Positions 24,428-33,212 of a stretch of DNA of 38,942 nucleotides are shown piece after piece (within the stretch, counting starts at the first letter, position 1; each line of letters starts with the position of its first letter). The notes beneath the pieces were generated by a model. The model was not told the DNA's origin and searched no databases. It worked only from the letters and a program-made list of their open reading frames with translations. This DNA is from Porcincola intestinalis. GTDB lineage: Bacteria > Bacillota > Clostridia > Lachnospirales > Lachnospiraceae. The stretch spans positions 1 through 38,942 of the forward strand of contig NZ_VULZ01000019.1 in NCBI RefSeq assembly GCF_009696445.1, read 5' to 3'. Position numbers and translations under genes: made by a program.

Positions 24428-25822
24428 ATGGAGAAAAAACAGCAGCCAGCCGGTCCGATCAGGGACGCCAGAAGCCTCGGTGTTCCGAAGATGCTGATTC
24501 TGGGCCTGCAGCATATGTTTGCGATGTTTGGAGCGACAATCCTGGTTCCGATCCTGATTGCCAGCTACTTCAAGGATGCGGTCGGGGAGGCGCCGACGAC
24601 AGGTCTGACTGTTGCAGTGACGCTGTTCTGCGCCGGCATCGGAACCCTGATTTTTCACGTCTGCGCGAAGATGAAGGTCCCGGCATTTCTCGGATCATCA
24701 TTTGCGTTCCTGGGCGGCTTTTCAACAATTGCCAGCCTGAACGACGGAATCTACAATGGCATGAGCGCCAATGACAAGGCAGCCTATGCCTGCGGCGGAA
24801 TCGTGGTCGCCGGCCTGATCTATCTGGTCGTGGCGCTGGTCATCAAGGCAGTTGGAGTGAAGAGAGTCATGCATTTCCTTCCGCCCGTCGTGACAGGCCC
24901 GGTCATCATCTGCATCGGTCTTTCTCTGGCAGGCTCTGCGATCAATAATGCGAAGACAAACTGGGGACTTGCCCTGATCGCGCTTGCGGTCATCGTCATC
25001 TTCAACATCTGGGGAAAGGGTATGTTCAGAATCATTCCGATCCTGATGGGCGTCCTGATCTCTTATGGCGTGGCGCTGATTCTTCATGCCTGCGGGGTAA
25101 CAAACCCGGACGGATCCGCAATCCTGAACTTCACAGAGGTGAGCAAGGCCGCGTGGATCGGCCTGCCGCATTTCCAGTTGCCGAAGTTTGATGTCACGGC
25201 GATCCTCGTGATGGCGCCGATCTCCATCGCAACCATGATGGAGCATGTCGGCGATATCTCCGCGATTTCCGCAACAACCGGCAACAATTATCTTGCGGAT
25301 CCGGGGCTCCACAGAACCCTGCTCGGAGACGGACTTGCAACCTCTGTAGCCGGCCTGTTCGGCGGACCTGCGAATACGACATACGGAGAGAATACAGGTG
25401 TCCTGGAGCTTTCGAAGGTGTATGATCCGCGCGTGATCCGTCTTGCGGCAGTCTACGCGATCATCATCAGCTTCATCCCGAAGCTGTCCGATCTGATCGG
25501 CACGATGCCGGCTTCGATCATCGGCGGCGTTTCCTTCATGCTTTACGGTATGATCTCTGCCATCGGTGTCCGGAACATCGTGGAGAACAAGGTTGACCTG
25601 ACAAAGTCCCGCAACCTGATCATCTGCGCGGTGATCTTCGTCAGCGGGCTGGGCTTCCAGAGCGGCATCACGTTCCATGTCGGCGGCGCAACCGTGACGC
25701 TGACAGCGCTTGCGATTGCGGCGATTGCAGGCATCCTTCTGAACGCCATCCTGCCTGGCAATGACTACCAGTTCGGTGTGAACGAGGAAGGTGACGAGAA
25801 CCGCGGTGTGCACAACATCTGA
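24428..25822 (+). CDS. uraA: Uracil permease (NCS2 family)
   Basis: 464 residues with about fourteen hydrophobic segments. LQHMFAMFGATILVPIL near the start and GNNYLADPGLHRTLLGDGLATSVAGLFGGPANTTYGENTG are the UraA/PyrP signatures, the latter carrying the substrate-binding Glu and NTT segment. It imports uracil by proton symport. Two in-frame ATGs exist, 24422 and 24428; AAGGAGGA is too close to the first and well spaced for the second. The stop is three bases before the next promoter. Confidence 0.93.
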   Translation: MEKKQQPAGPIRDARSLGVPKMLILGLQHMFAMFGATILVPILIASYFKDAVGEAPTTGLTVAVTLFCAGIGTLIFHVCAKMKVPAFLGSSFAFLGGFSTIASLNDGIYNGMSANDKAAYACGGIVVAGLIYLVVALVIKAVGVKRVMHFLPPVVTGPVIICIGLSLAGSAINNAKTNWGLALIALAVIVIFNIWGKGMFRIIPILMGVLISYGVALILHACGVTNPDGSAILNFTEVSKAAWIGLPHFQLPKFDVTAILVMAPISIATMMEHVGDISAISATTGNNYLADPGLHRTLLGDGLATSVAGLFGGPANTTYGENTGVLELSKVYDPRVIRLAAVYAIIISFIPKLSDLIGTMPASIIGGVSFMLYGMISAIGVRNIVENKVDLTKSRNLIICAVIFVSGLGFQSGITFHVGGATVTLTALAIAAIAGILLNAILPGNDYQFGVNEEGDENRGVHNI

Positions 25823-25824
25823 GG

Positions 25825-25852
25825 TTGACTTTTCGGAGGGTTATCTTATAAT
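25825..25852 (+). promoter_or_regulatory. Promoter of the TPP riboswitch transcript
   Basis: TTGACT and TATAAT are 16 bases apart, just after the permease stop and 14 bases before the aptamer. Confidence 0.7.
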
Positions 25853-25866
25853 CAAAATGTTCATTG

Positions 25867-25943
25867 TCAGGGGAGCCGCAAGGCTGAGAGTAAGACAGTT
25901 GTCTTTGACCCTAGAACCTGTTGGATAATGCCAGCGCAGGAAG
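25867..25943 (+). promoter_or_regulatory. TPP riboswitch (THI element)
   Basis: GGGGAGCC, then GGCTGAGA, GACCCTAGAACCTG and GGATAATGCCAGCGCAGG are the conserved strands of the thiamine pyrophosphate aptamer, in the right order and spacing. With the terminator directly downstream, TPP binding should switch off the thiamine-import genes by early termination. Confidence 0.97.
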
Positions 25944-25964
25944 ACAAAAAGTGTGCAGTTTTGT

Positions 25965-25995
25965 GCGCCCGGCAGACCAGCCGGGCGCTTTTTTT
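25965..25995 (+). terminator. Terminator of the TPP riboswitch
   Basis: GCGCCCGGC pairs perfectly with GCCGGGCGC (six-base loop), followed by a seven-T run. It is the OFF-state structure of the expression platform. Confidence 0.92.
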
Positions 25996-26087
25996 CGGCT
26001 GGAGAGAAGCGGGAGGCGTGCAAGATTCACGCGCATGCATGTCAGACAGGTGACCATCAACCAATTTTTGAAGGAGGTATTTGAGAT

Positions 26088-26396
26088 ATGAAGTCAAGTG
26101 TTGCCATTCAGGTGCTGCCGGCGGTGGATTCGGATCAGGAGGTCTGCCGGATCGTAGATGAGGTGATTGCCTACATCGCGTCTACCGGGCTCAATTATTA
26201 TGTCGGACCGTGCGAGACAGCCATCGAGGGAGAGGATTACGATCAGCTGATGGAGATCGTCAAGAACTGCCAGAAGATCGCCATCAAGGCAGGCTGCAAG
26301 TCGGTCAGCGCGTATGTCAAGATCAACTATCGTCCGGAGGGAAAGGTTCTGACAATTGATCAGAAGATCGGAAAGTATCACAAGGACGCAGAGTAA
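26088..26396 (+). CDS. Thiamine-binding protein (MTH1187/YkoF-like)
   Basis: A 102-residue cytosolic protein of COG0011 (DUF77). SSVAIQVLPAVDSDQEVCRIVDEVIAYIASTGLNYYVGPCETAIEG is the family pattern; members form a ferredoxin-like fold, and some bind thiamine. AAGGAGG precedes the ATG by ten bases. It is the first gene behind the riboswitch, ahead of thiXYZ, which fits a role in thiamine or precursor handling. Confidence 0.85.
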   Translation: MKSSVAIQVLPAVDSDQEVCRIVDEVIAYIASTGLNYYVGPCETAIEGEDYDQLMEIVKNCQKIAIKAGCKSVSAYVKINYRPEGKVLTIDQKIGKYHKDAE

Positions 26397-26400
26397 AAAG

Positions 26401-27219
26401 ATGGGGCGAATTCAGATGCCAGAGCATGAAAACAGCAGGAAGGGGAGAGATGCCATAGCAAGGTTTCAGAAGCATGCGCCGGCGGTGCTGAATCTCCTGG
26501 CGATTGCGGCTGCCTGGCTGGTGCTGACAGAGGGCGGGATTGTTCCGAATTACATGCTGCCTTCGCCGGTCGCGGTTGTGAAGGCATTTGTCTCTGACTT
26601 CCCGACGCTGATGTACCACAGCGGTGTGTCTCTTGCGGAGGCGATCCTGGGCCTTCTGATCGGAATTGTTCTGGCGTTTCTGATTGCAGTTCTGATGGAC
26701 CGGTTCATCACCTGCAGGCGGGCACTTTACCCCGTCATGGTCGTCACACAGACGATTCCGACCGTGGCCATTGCACCGATCCTTGTTCTCTGGATGGGCT
26801 TTGGCATGGCACCGAAGATCACGCTGGTTGTGATCACGACATTTTTCCCGATAGCGGTCGGACTGCTGGACGGATTCTCGGGAGTCGACCAGGATGCGGT
26901 CGATCTGATGCGCTCGATGGGGGCGGGAAGGCGGCAGATTTTTCTGCAGATCAAGCTGCCGTCCGCACTCGGACAGTTCTTCTCAGGACTGAAGATATCC
27001 GCTTCCTACTCCGTCGTCGGAGCAGTCGTTGCGGAGTGGCTGGGCGGTTTCAGGGGGCTCGGCGTTTACATGACAAGAGTCCGGAAGGCCTATTCGTTTG
27101 ATAAAATGTTTGCGGTCATCATCCTGATCGTGATCATTTCACTGCTTCTGATTGCGGTGGTCAATCTGCTGCGCCGGGCTGTCATGCCGTGGGAACGGGT
27201 GCAGGAGGAACGCAGCTGA
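26401..27219 (+). CDS. thiX: Thiamine precursor ABC permease
   Basis: A 272-residue permease of the SsuC/TauC/ThiX family with about six membrane segments. The coupling loop DQDAVDLMRSMGAGRRQIFLQIKLPSALGQFFSGLKISASYSVVGAVVAEW is diagnostic of this family. Start is ambiguous: the ATG at 26401 is four bases after the previous stop, and another at 26416 follows GGGGCG. Together with thiY and thiZ it should import thiamine precursors such as formylaminopyrimidine or HMP. Confidence 0.85.
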   Translation: MGRIQMPEHENSRKGRDAIARFQKHAPAVLNLLAIAAAWLVLTEGGIVPNYMLPSPVAVVKAFVSDFPTLMYHSGVSLAEAILGLLIGIVLAFLIAVLMDRFITCRRALYPVMVVTQTIPTVAIAPILVLWMGFGMAPKITLVVITTFFPIAVGLLDGFSGVDQDAVDLMRSMGAGRRQIFLQIKLPSALGQFFSGLKISASYSVVGAVVAEWLGGFRGLGVYMTRVRKAYSFDKMFAVIILIVIISLLLIAVVNLLRRAVMPWERVQEERS

Positions 27220-27372
27220 CAGAAGAAGCAAGACCGTGCTGACAATCCGGGATGCCGGAGAGCATGCCCGTCATGCGTGCTTGGGCCGTGTCGCGAGCTG
27301 TGACAACCAAGGATGCCAGGGGCATATTTGAAAGCATGGCATCATCAATCTGAACAGAAAGAGGAGAGAGAT

Positions 27373-28410
27373 ATGAGATACGGAAAAATCACCAGTGTAC
27401 TGAGTGCGGCGGCAGCGGCGGCGATGCTTCTGTCATCGGCGGCACTGGCAAGTGGAACAGAGGTGGCGACAGAGAAAGAGCAGAACTTCGGGGATGCGGG
27501 AAAGATCACCTTCTGCCTGGACTGGACGCCGAACACCAATCATACGGGCATCTTCGTCGCTCAGGAGAAGGGATATTACAAGGATGCCGGACTGGATGTC
27601 GAGGTTGTTCAGCCGCCTGAAAATGGAGCTGTCCAGATGTGCGCTTCCGGTCAGGCGCAGTTTGCGGTCGACGCGCAGGACACCATCACAGGTGCATGGA
27701 CACAGGAGAATCCTTTTCCGGTGACGGCGGTTGCGGCGATTCTGCAGCACAATACCTCCGGAATCATGAGCCGGAAGGGCGAGGGGCTCGACAGACCGAA
27801 GGGGCTGGAGGGGCACACTTACTCTACCTGGGACCTTCCGACCGAGCAGGCGATGATGAAGTATGTCGTCGAGAAGGACGGCGGAGATTTTGACAAGGTG
27901 AAGATGATTCCGAATGATATCACGGACGAGCCGGCGGCGCTTGCAGCCAGGCAGACAGACGCGATCTGGGTCTTCTACGGCTGGGGCTATCTGAATTCCG
28001 AGGTGGAGGGTGTGCCGTGCGATTTCTTCTACTTCAAGGACATCGAGTCGTCATTTGACTACTATACACCGGTCATCATTGCCAATAACGACTTCCTGAA
28101 GGATCACGCGGATGCCGCGAAGGCCTTCCTGAAGGCGACGGGGAAGGGATATGAGTATGCTGTGGAGCATCCGGATGAGGCGGCGCAGATCCTGATTGAT
28201 TCCGACAATACAGGCTCGCTGAAGGGCTCCGAGGAGCTTGTAAAGAAGAGTCAGGCCTATATGGCGGATCAGTACATCGCGGATGCCGCGTCCTGGGGCG
28301 TCATCAATGCAGACAGATGGAATGCCTTCTACAAGTGGCTCTACGACAACAAGCTGATTGAGAAGGATCTGACCGGCACCGGCTTCACAAACGATTATCT
28401 GCCGCAGTAA
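27373..28410 (+). CDS. thiY: Thiamine precursor-binding protein (NMT1/THI5-like)
   Basis: 345 residues. A signal peptide ends at ALAS with no lipobox cysteine. The mature part has FCLDWTPNTNHTGIFVAQEKGYYKDAGLDVEVVQPPENGAVQMCASGQAQFAVDAQDTI, the pattern of the NMT1/THI5-like fold that binds pyrimidine precursors of thiamine. The ATG follows GAGGAGAGAGAT. It sits between permease and ATPase, under the TPP riboswitch. The lack of a lipid anchor is odd for an importer in a monoderm. Confidence 0.88.
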   Translation: MRYGKITSVLSAAAAAAMLLSSAALASGTEVATEKEQNFGDAGKITFCLDWTPNTNHTGIFVAQEKGYYKDAGLDVEVVQPPENGAVQMCASGQAQFAVDAQDTITGAWTQENPFPVTAVAAILQHNTSGIMSRKGEGLDRPKGLEGHTYSTWDLPTEQAMMKYVVEKDGGDFDKVKMIPNDITDEPAALAARQTDAIWVFYGWGYLNSEVEGVPCDFFYFKDIESSFDYYTPVIIANNDFLKDHADAAKAFLKATGKGYEYAVEHPDEAAQILIDSDNTGSLKGSEELVKKSQAYMADQYIADAASWGVINADRWNAFYKWLYDNKLIEKDLTGTGFTNDYLPQ

Positions 28411-28424
28411 GCAGGGGACAGAAC

Positions 28425-29213
28425 ATGACAGAGGTACTGAGCGCGGCTCACATCACAAAATCATATGGAGAGCGGACGATCATCCGGGATATCAATGTCC
28501 ATCTGAATGAACAGGAGATTGTCTGCCTGCTCGGAGTCAGCGGCGTCGGCAAGACCACACTGTTTCACATCCTGTCGGGCTTGAGCCAGCCGGACAGCGG
28601 AAGCGTGATGCTCAACGGAAGAGAGATCACCGGACAGCCCGGAAAGATCAGCTATATGCTGCAGAAGGATCTGCTCCTTCCGTACAAGCGGATTATTGAT
28701 AATGTCGCGCTCCCTCTGACGATACGCGGAATGAAGAAGCAAAAAGCGCGTGAGAAGGCGGCGGCCTACTTTGAACAGTTTGGGCTTTCCGGGACTGAGT
28801 TCGAATATCCCGCGCAGCTCTCCGGGGGCATGCGGCAGAGAGCCGCGCTGCTTCGAACCTATCTGTCCTCGGAGGGCGTTGCGCTTCTGGATGAACCGTT
28901 CAGTGCGCTCGACACGATCACGAAGAGCGCGATCCATGACTGGTATCTGGATATCATGCAGAAGATCAGCCTCTCAACCCTGTTCATCACCCATGACATC
29001 GACGAGGCCATTGTCCTGTCCGACCGGATCTACATCCTGTCCGGCTCGCCGGGGCAGATCACAGACGAGATCGAGATTGAGGAGAAGCGCCCGAGAGCGC
29101 GCGACTTCAGCCTGACACCGGCATTTCTTTCTTATAAAAAGCAGATCGTTTCGGCGCTTGGCCCCGGATCGTTCAGGATTCAAGAGAAGGATGATGGGTT
29201 AGAAATGAAATGA
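28425..29213 (+). CDS. thiZ: Thiamine precursor ABC ATPase
   Basis: 262 residues. Walker A GVSGVGKT (about 38-45), Q-loop LQKDLLLPYK, signature LSGGMRQRAALLRTY, Walker B VALLDEPFSALD and H-loop FITHDIDEA. SsuB/ThiZ-type. It starts 14 bases after thiY and closes the thiamine operon. Confidence 0.9.
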   Translation: MTEVLSAAHITKSYGERTIIRDINVHLNEQEIVCLLGVSGVGKTTLFHILSGLSQPDSGSVMLNGREITGQPGKISYMLQKDLLLPYKRIIDNVALPLTIRGMKKQKAREKAAAYFEQFGLSGTEFEYPAQLSGGMRQRAALLRTYLSSEGVALLDEPFSALDTITKSAIHDWYLDIMQKISLSTLFITHDIDEAIVLSDRIYILSGSPGQITDEIEIEEKRPRARDFSLTPAFLSYKKQIVSALGPGSFRIQEKDDGLEMK

Positions 29214-29259
29214 AAATGCTATATTCCCATATTCCCGGTTACTTTTTCCGATTACACCG

Positions 29260-29288
29260 TTGACAGGAGGATTCTGCAGCGATACTAT
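29260..29288 (+). promoter_or_regulatory. Promoter of the lacI-type gene
   Basis: TTGACA and TACTAT are 17 bases apart. The leader to the ATG is about 125 bases. Confidence 0.75.
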
Positions 29289-29289
29289 A

Positions 29290-29305
29290 TGTTATGCGTA
29301 TAACA
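29290..29305. promoter_or_regulatory. Candidate LacI-type operator (regulator gene)
   Basis: TGTTATGCGTATAACA is a 16-bp palindrome with one mismatched pair, directly after the -10 and over the likely start of transcription. It resembles the site at 30789-30804, so autoregulation is likely. Confidence 0.55.
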
Positions 29306-29419
29306 TGTTTAACTAAGTATAAAGCGGCTTTTTAGAAGGTGCAGCAATGTGAATTCTGACCAGTCAAGGGGCAGAAGGATACGCATATATGGAAAAAGGA
29401 ACAGTCAGGGAGGGTTCAT

Positions 29420-30397
29420 ATGGCGACTCTGAAGGATGTTGCGAAGGCTGCCGGTCTTTCGGTCGGGACGGTCTCGCGGGTTCTGAACAACAGAGGCTAT
29501 ATCAGCGATGAGACAAGGCAGAGCGTCTATGCGGCGATGGAGCGCTTGAATTACCAGCCAAACGAGGTGGCGCGTTCATTGTCCAAGCAGAAGAGCAACA
29601 CAATCGGACTCATTATGCCGAGCATCGAGCATCCGTATTTTGCAAAGCTGATCAGCTGTCTTGAGCGGGCAGCGTACGAGCAGGAATACAAGGTCCTGCT
29701 GTTCTGTGCCTATGGCATCGATGACCAGGAGAAGAAATTTGTCGAAGCCTGCAGGAGCAACCGGGTTGCCGGGCTGATCATCTGCTCCGATACGGTGCGG
29801 ACACAGACTTTCAACAACCTTGGCTTTCCGCTTGTCAGCTATGAGCGGTACCTTGATTCGAGCGATGCTTGTGTCCTCTGCGATAACCATGAGGGCGGCC
29901 GGATGGCGGCACAGGAGCTGATCGCAAAGGGGTGCAGAAGGATTGGCTGCCTGAGCGGAACCTCCCGGGTCGGTCTGCCGGCGGATACCCGGAAGGAAGG
30001 GTTTCTGGAAGCCTGCAGACAGCAGGAGATCGAGACGGTTGAGCTGGACTTCCCGCCGGAGCGGACGGTTGACTCCGGCTACTATCCGGATATCCTCGAA
30101 TTTCTGAAGCGGAATGAGGGGATTGACGGTCTGTTCTGCGGCAGCGATGTGATCGCGGCGGAGGCCATCCAGGCAGCAGTGGAGCTGGGCATCAGCGTTC
30201 CGGACCGGATGAAGATTATCGGCTATGACGACACGCTTCTGTCGGAGCTGACGATGCCGAAGATTACGACGATCCACCAGCCAGTGAAGGAGATGGCGGA
30301 GATGTGCATCGATCTGATCGACAAGAAAAACAACGGGGATTTCGTCCCGGCAAGGACGATCTTCCATGTCTCGCTGGTGAGCAGAGGGACGGCCTGA
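29420..30397 (+). CDS. LacI family regulator of the sucrose locus (ScrR-like)
   Basis: 325 residues. The N-terminal helix-turn-helix and hinge (ATLKDVAKAAGLSVGTVSRVLNNRGYIS, then VARSLSKQKSNTIGLIMP) are of LacI type. The rest is the periplasmic-binding-protein-like sugar domain (GLFCGSDVIAAEAIQAAVELGISVPDRMKIIGYDDT). GGAGGG precedes the ATG. Position before the importer and amylosucrase genes suggests it represses them until sucrose or a derivative binds; the ligand is inferred. Confidence 0.9.
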   Translation: MATLKDVAKAAGLSVGTVSRVLNNRGYISDETRQSVYAAMERLNYQPNEVARSLSKQKSNTIGLIMPSIEHPYFAKLISCLERAAYEQEYKVLLFCAYGIDDQEKKFVEACRSNRVAGLIICSDTVRTQTFNNLGFPLVSYERYLDSSDACVLCDNHEGGRMAAQELIAKGCRRIGCLSGTSRVGLPADTRKEGFLEACRQQEIETVELDFPPERTVDSGYYPDILEFLKRNEGIDGLFCGSDVIAAEAIQAAVELGISVPDRMKIIGYDDTLLSELTMPKITTIHQPVKEMAEMCIDLIDKKNNGDFVPARTIFHVSLVSRGTA

Positions 30398-30498
30398 CCA
30401 GCGATATCAAAGTGTACGCAAGTCTGGCTGTTCCATTCTGTATCGGCGGACTGGTGAATCAATCATGAATCAATAAATGAGAGAACGCGTTTTATGTG

Positions 30499-30539
30499 AG
30501 CGCCTGCCACAGGATATTCCCTTTGGCAGGCGCTTTTTT
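30499..30539 (+). terminator. Intrinsic terminator of the lacI-type gene
   Basis: An eleven-pair stem (AGCGCCTGCCA with TGGCAGGCGCT), a 14-base loop and a six-T run. Confidence 0.9.
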
Positions 30540-30788
30540 CGCAGTTTTGCGCAGCCTGGCGCTTTGGACATTTTGCGGAGCGGAAACGTTCCCACCGGAT
30601 GACTGTGCCGTACAGGGGGTATACAGACTGTAAACAATCTGAATTTATACCAAATATAATAAACGAATGACACAATTGAACAAGTTATGAACAAGCGAAA
30701 ACAGCGGATTTTTGAAAAGTGTATGGTCAATATACACAACAAAAAAGGATAAAAACTGTCAATATATCACGAAATACAAATTCAAACA
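30540..30788. other. AT-rich leader region of the sucrose operon, no gene seen
   Basis: Between the terminator and the operator the composition becomes clearly AT-rich, unlike the flanking genes. Short open frames on the minus strand have no ribosome sites. Possible activator or additional promoter sites cannot be named. Confidence 0.45.
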
Positions 30789-30804
30789 TGTTAAACGGTT
30801 GACA
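30789..30804. promoter_or_regulatory. Candidate LacI-type operator (importer promoter)
   Basis: TGTTAAACGGTTGACA is a 16-bp imperfect palindrome with a central CG, as in LacI/CcpA-type sites. It covers the -35 of the importer promoter. CcpA rather than the local regulator could also bind it. Confidence 0.55.
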
Positions 30805-30827
30805 TATCATACAGGCGGTGATACAGT
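30799..30827 (+). promoter_or_regulatory. Promoter of the sucrose importer operon
   Basis: TTGACA and TACAGT are separated by 17 bases; the -35 lies inside the operator-like palindrome. A seven-pair hairpin (30847-30863) is in the leader. Confidence 0.7.
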
Positions 30828-30893
30828 GGAACCAGCCTAAAGGACAAGGAACTTTCAGTTCCTGCTTTTACAAAAAAATCATGGAGGGTAAAC

Positions 30894-32186
30894 ATGAGAA
30901 GAAGAACAGCAGCTGTTATGGCAACGATTCTTGCAGCGACTCTGGGAGCGACGCCGGTTCTGGCAGATGAGCTTTCAGTGTTCAACTCCAAGAGTGAGAT
31001 TGAGGAACAGATGGAGGACATGGCTTCCGACTATTCGGATGAGAACGATGTCGATATGGAAGTCTACTACTCTCAGGATACAGTGGCAGCGCATCTTTCC
31101 ACCAAGTATGCCTCCAAGGATCCGTACGTTCTGTCCATGGTCGATGCAAAGGATATCTACAGCCTCGGGCCGGATCACGCACTTGACCTGTCCGATCAGC
31201 CGTGGGTGAAGGATTCCAGCCAGATCATCAGTATTGACGGCAAGGTCATGGGCTTCCCGGTCTGCATCGAGGCACGCGGCGTCATCTACAACGCAGACGC
31301 TATCAAGAAGATCACCGGTGAGGATTTTGATCCGGCTTCTGTCAAGACCATGGATGATTTCGATGCGCTCTGCCAGAAGCTGGTTGACGGCGGCATGGAG
31401 GCTCCGACCGGCATCATGAAGGAAGACTGGTCGCTTGCGGGACACTATCTGCAGGAGGTTTATGAGGAGCGCGAGGATCCGTCCGCATTCATCAAGGGAC
31501 TTCACGATGGAACGGTTGACCTGACGAAGGATGAAAAGTTCAACTCTCTGATGGACACCTTCGATGTCCTGATGAAGTATAACTACGCAAAGGATGCACC
31601 GATCGCTGCAGAGCGTGAGACAACAGAGCAGAAGCTGGCTGAAGGCGAGATCGCATTCATGTTCGGCGGAAACTGGGACTGGTCCGTCATCAACGCGTAT
31701 GACTACAGTGAGAACATGGGCATGATGCCGGTTCCGCAGAACACAGACGACGGCTCCAATGAGAAGCTTGTCGGCGGCGGTTCCAAGTACTTCTTCATCG
31801 ACAACTCTGTATCTGAGGATCTGCAGAAGCAGGCAGAGGACTGGCTCAACTGGCTGGTCAACACGGACGACGGCAAGGATTTCCTGGTCAACACCTGCTC
31901 ACTGGTACCGGCATTCAAGACCAACACACTGGATGTCAGCGACCCGCTTGGAAAGTCCGTCAAGTCCTATGCTGATGATGACAAGCTGATTGCAAACTAC
32001 AACTACGATCCGGACGACCACTACTCTGTATGCGGCGCTCCCATGCAGAAGTACCTCGCTGGTGAGATCGACCGCGCAGAGCTGGCAAAGGAAGTCGAGG
32101 CATACTGGCAGGGTGCAACCCTCGCTGATCCGGCAGTCACAGGCGGCGCAGCAGCTGGAACCGAGGCAGCTACAGAAGCTGAGTAA
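30894..32186 (+). CDS. Sugar ABC importer binding protein (sucrose inferred)
   Basis: 430 residues. Signal peptide MRRRTAAVMATILAATLGATPVLAD has an AxA-type cut site and no lipobox cysteine. The mature part is an extracellular solute-binding protein family 1 member: VMGFPVCIEARGVIYNADAIKKITGEDFDPASVKTMDDF and GEIAFMFGGNWDWSVINAY are typical of carbohydrate binders. The C-terminus is a short Ala/Thr/Glu tail. GGAGGG before the ATG. Sucrose specificity is inferred from the amylosucrase, GH32 and fructokinase genes downstream. A hairpin separates it from the permease gene, as in many importers where more binding protein than permease is made. Confidence 0.85.
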   Translation: MRRRTAAVMATILAATLGATPVLADELSVFNSKSEIEEQMEDMASDYSDENDVDMEVYYSQDTVAAHLSTKYASKDPYVLSMVDAKDIYSLGPDHALDLSDQPWVKDSSQIISIDGKVMGFPVCIEARGVIYNADAIKKITGEDFDPASVKTMDDFDALCQKLVDGGMEAPTGIMKEDWSLAGHYLQEVYEEREDPSAFIKGLHDGTVDLTKDEKFNSLMDTFDVLMKYNYAKDAPIAAERETTEQKLAEGEIAFMFGGNWDWSVINAYDYSENMGMMPVPQNTDDGSNEKLVGGGSKYFFIDNSVSEDLQKQAEDWLNWLVNTDDGKDFLVNTCSLVPAFKTNTLDVSDPLGKSVKSYADDDKLIANYNYDPDDHYSVCGAPMQKYLAGEIDRAELAKEVEAYWQGATLADPAVTGGAAAGTEAATEAE

Positions 32187-32266
32187 TCCTCGATAATCGA
32201 TTCCTTTCCAAGAGTGATTCAAAAATAATCCGGTCATCCGGTTTCCTTCGGAAGACCGGGTTCGGC

Positions 32267-32306
32267 AAGGCGGGAGGTATCGGGAGATACCGGTGCCTCC
32301 CGCCTT
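32267..32306 (+). other. Intercistronic hairpin after the binding-protein gene
   Basis: AAGGCGGGAGG pairs with CCTCCCGCCTT, with an inner GGTATC/GATACC stem. A smaller dyad (CCGGTC/GACCGG) lies at 32230-32259. Only a poor T-run follows, so it could stabilise the upstream mRNA or attenuate the permease genes. Confidence 0.65.
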
Positions 32307-32330
32307 TCATATCTGAGCAGGAGAGAGAAC

Positions 32331-33212
32331 ATGAAAAGAAATACGATGTCGTACAAGGTACGGCAGTTCCTCATGTTCGCGGGCATTCCGACCGTGCTTT
32401 TCATCGGTGTCATCATCATTCCGTTCATCTACGGTCTGTATCTGACATTCACGAGCTGGGACGGTGTCTCTAGGGCAAAGCCGTTTGTCGGGTTATCCAA
32501 CTATGCGGCGGCGTTCTCTGACACAGCGTTCTGGACAGCGATGGGAAAGACGGTCCTTTACTCCGCGATCTCAGTCGTCCTTGTTAATGTGCTTGCATTC
32601 TTACTCGCTTATCTTGTGACAAGCGGCATCAAGGGACAGAATTTCTTCCGGGCAGGTTTCTTCATCCCGAACCTGATCGGCGGTATCGTCTTAGGTTACG
32701 TCTGGAAGTTCGTTTTCAACCGTGCGTTCGTCACGATTGGGAAGTCCCTCCATATCGGCTTCATGGAGACGTCTTGGCTGGCAACACCCGCCGGGGCAAT
32801 CGCCTGCCTGATCATCGTTTCAGTCTGGCAGTACGCAGGATACATGATGCTGATCTATGTGGCAGGCTTTATGAGCGTGCCGAAGTCCCTGATTGAAGCT
32901 TCCCAGATCGACGGCTGCACCAAGAGCCAGGCAACCTGGAAAGTCATTGTACCGCTGATGCGGGCTTCATTTGTCGAGTGCCTGTTTCTGACCATCACCA
33001 GATGCTTCATGGTCTACGATGTGAACCTGTCCTTGACAAAGGGTGAGCCGTTCAACTCTTCGGTGCTCGCTGCAATGCATGTCTACAACCAGGCGTTCAC
33101 CTACAAGAACTACGGTGTCGGCCAGGCTGAGGCTCTGATCCTGTTCATCGTCTGCGCTGTCGTCGGCGTCCTTCAGGTTCAGATCGGTAGAAAAGGGGAG
33201 GTGGGTGCGTAA
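32331..33212 (+). CDS. Sugar ABC permease (MalF-like)
   Basis: 293 residues with six membrane segments. The coupling motif is SLIEASQIDGCTKSQATWKVIVPLM, the EAxxxDG loop of carbohydrate permeases. It starts with MKRNTMSYKVRQFLMFAGIP after a GAGAGAGAAC-type site. Its stop overlaps the ATG of the second permease by one base. It forms the pore with the next protein. Confidence 0.93.
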   Translation: MKRNTMSYKVRQFLMFAGIPTVLFIGVIIIPFIYGLYLTFTSWDGVSRAKPFVGLSNYAAAFSDTAFWTAMGKTVLYSAISVVLVNVLAFLLAYLVTSGIKGQNFFRAGFFIPNLIGGIVLGYVWKFVFNRAFVTIGKSLHIGFMETSWLATPAGAIACLIIVSVWQYAGYMMLIYVAGFMSVPKSLIEASQIDGCTKSQATWKVIVPLMRASFVECLFLTITRCFMVYDVNLSLTKGEPFNSSVLAAMHVYNQAFTYKNYGVGQAEALILFIVCAVVGVLQVQIGRKGEVGA

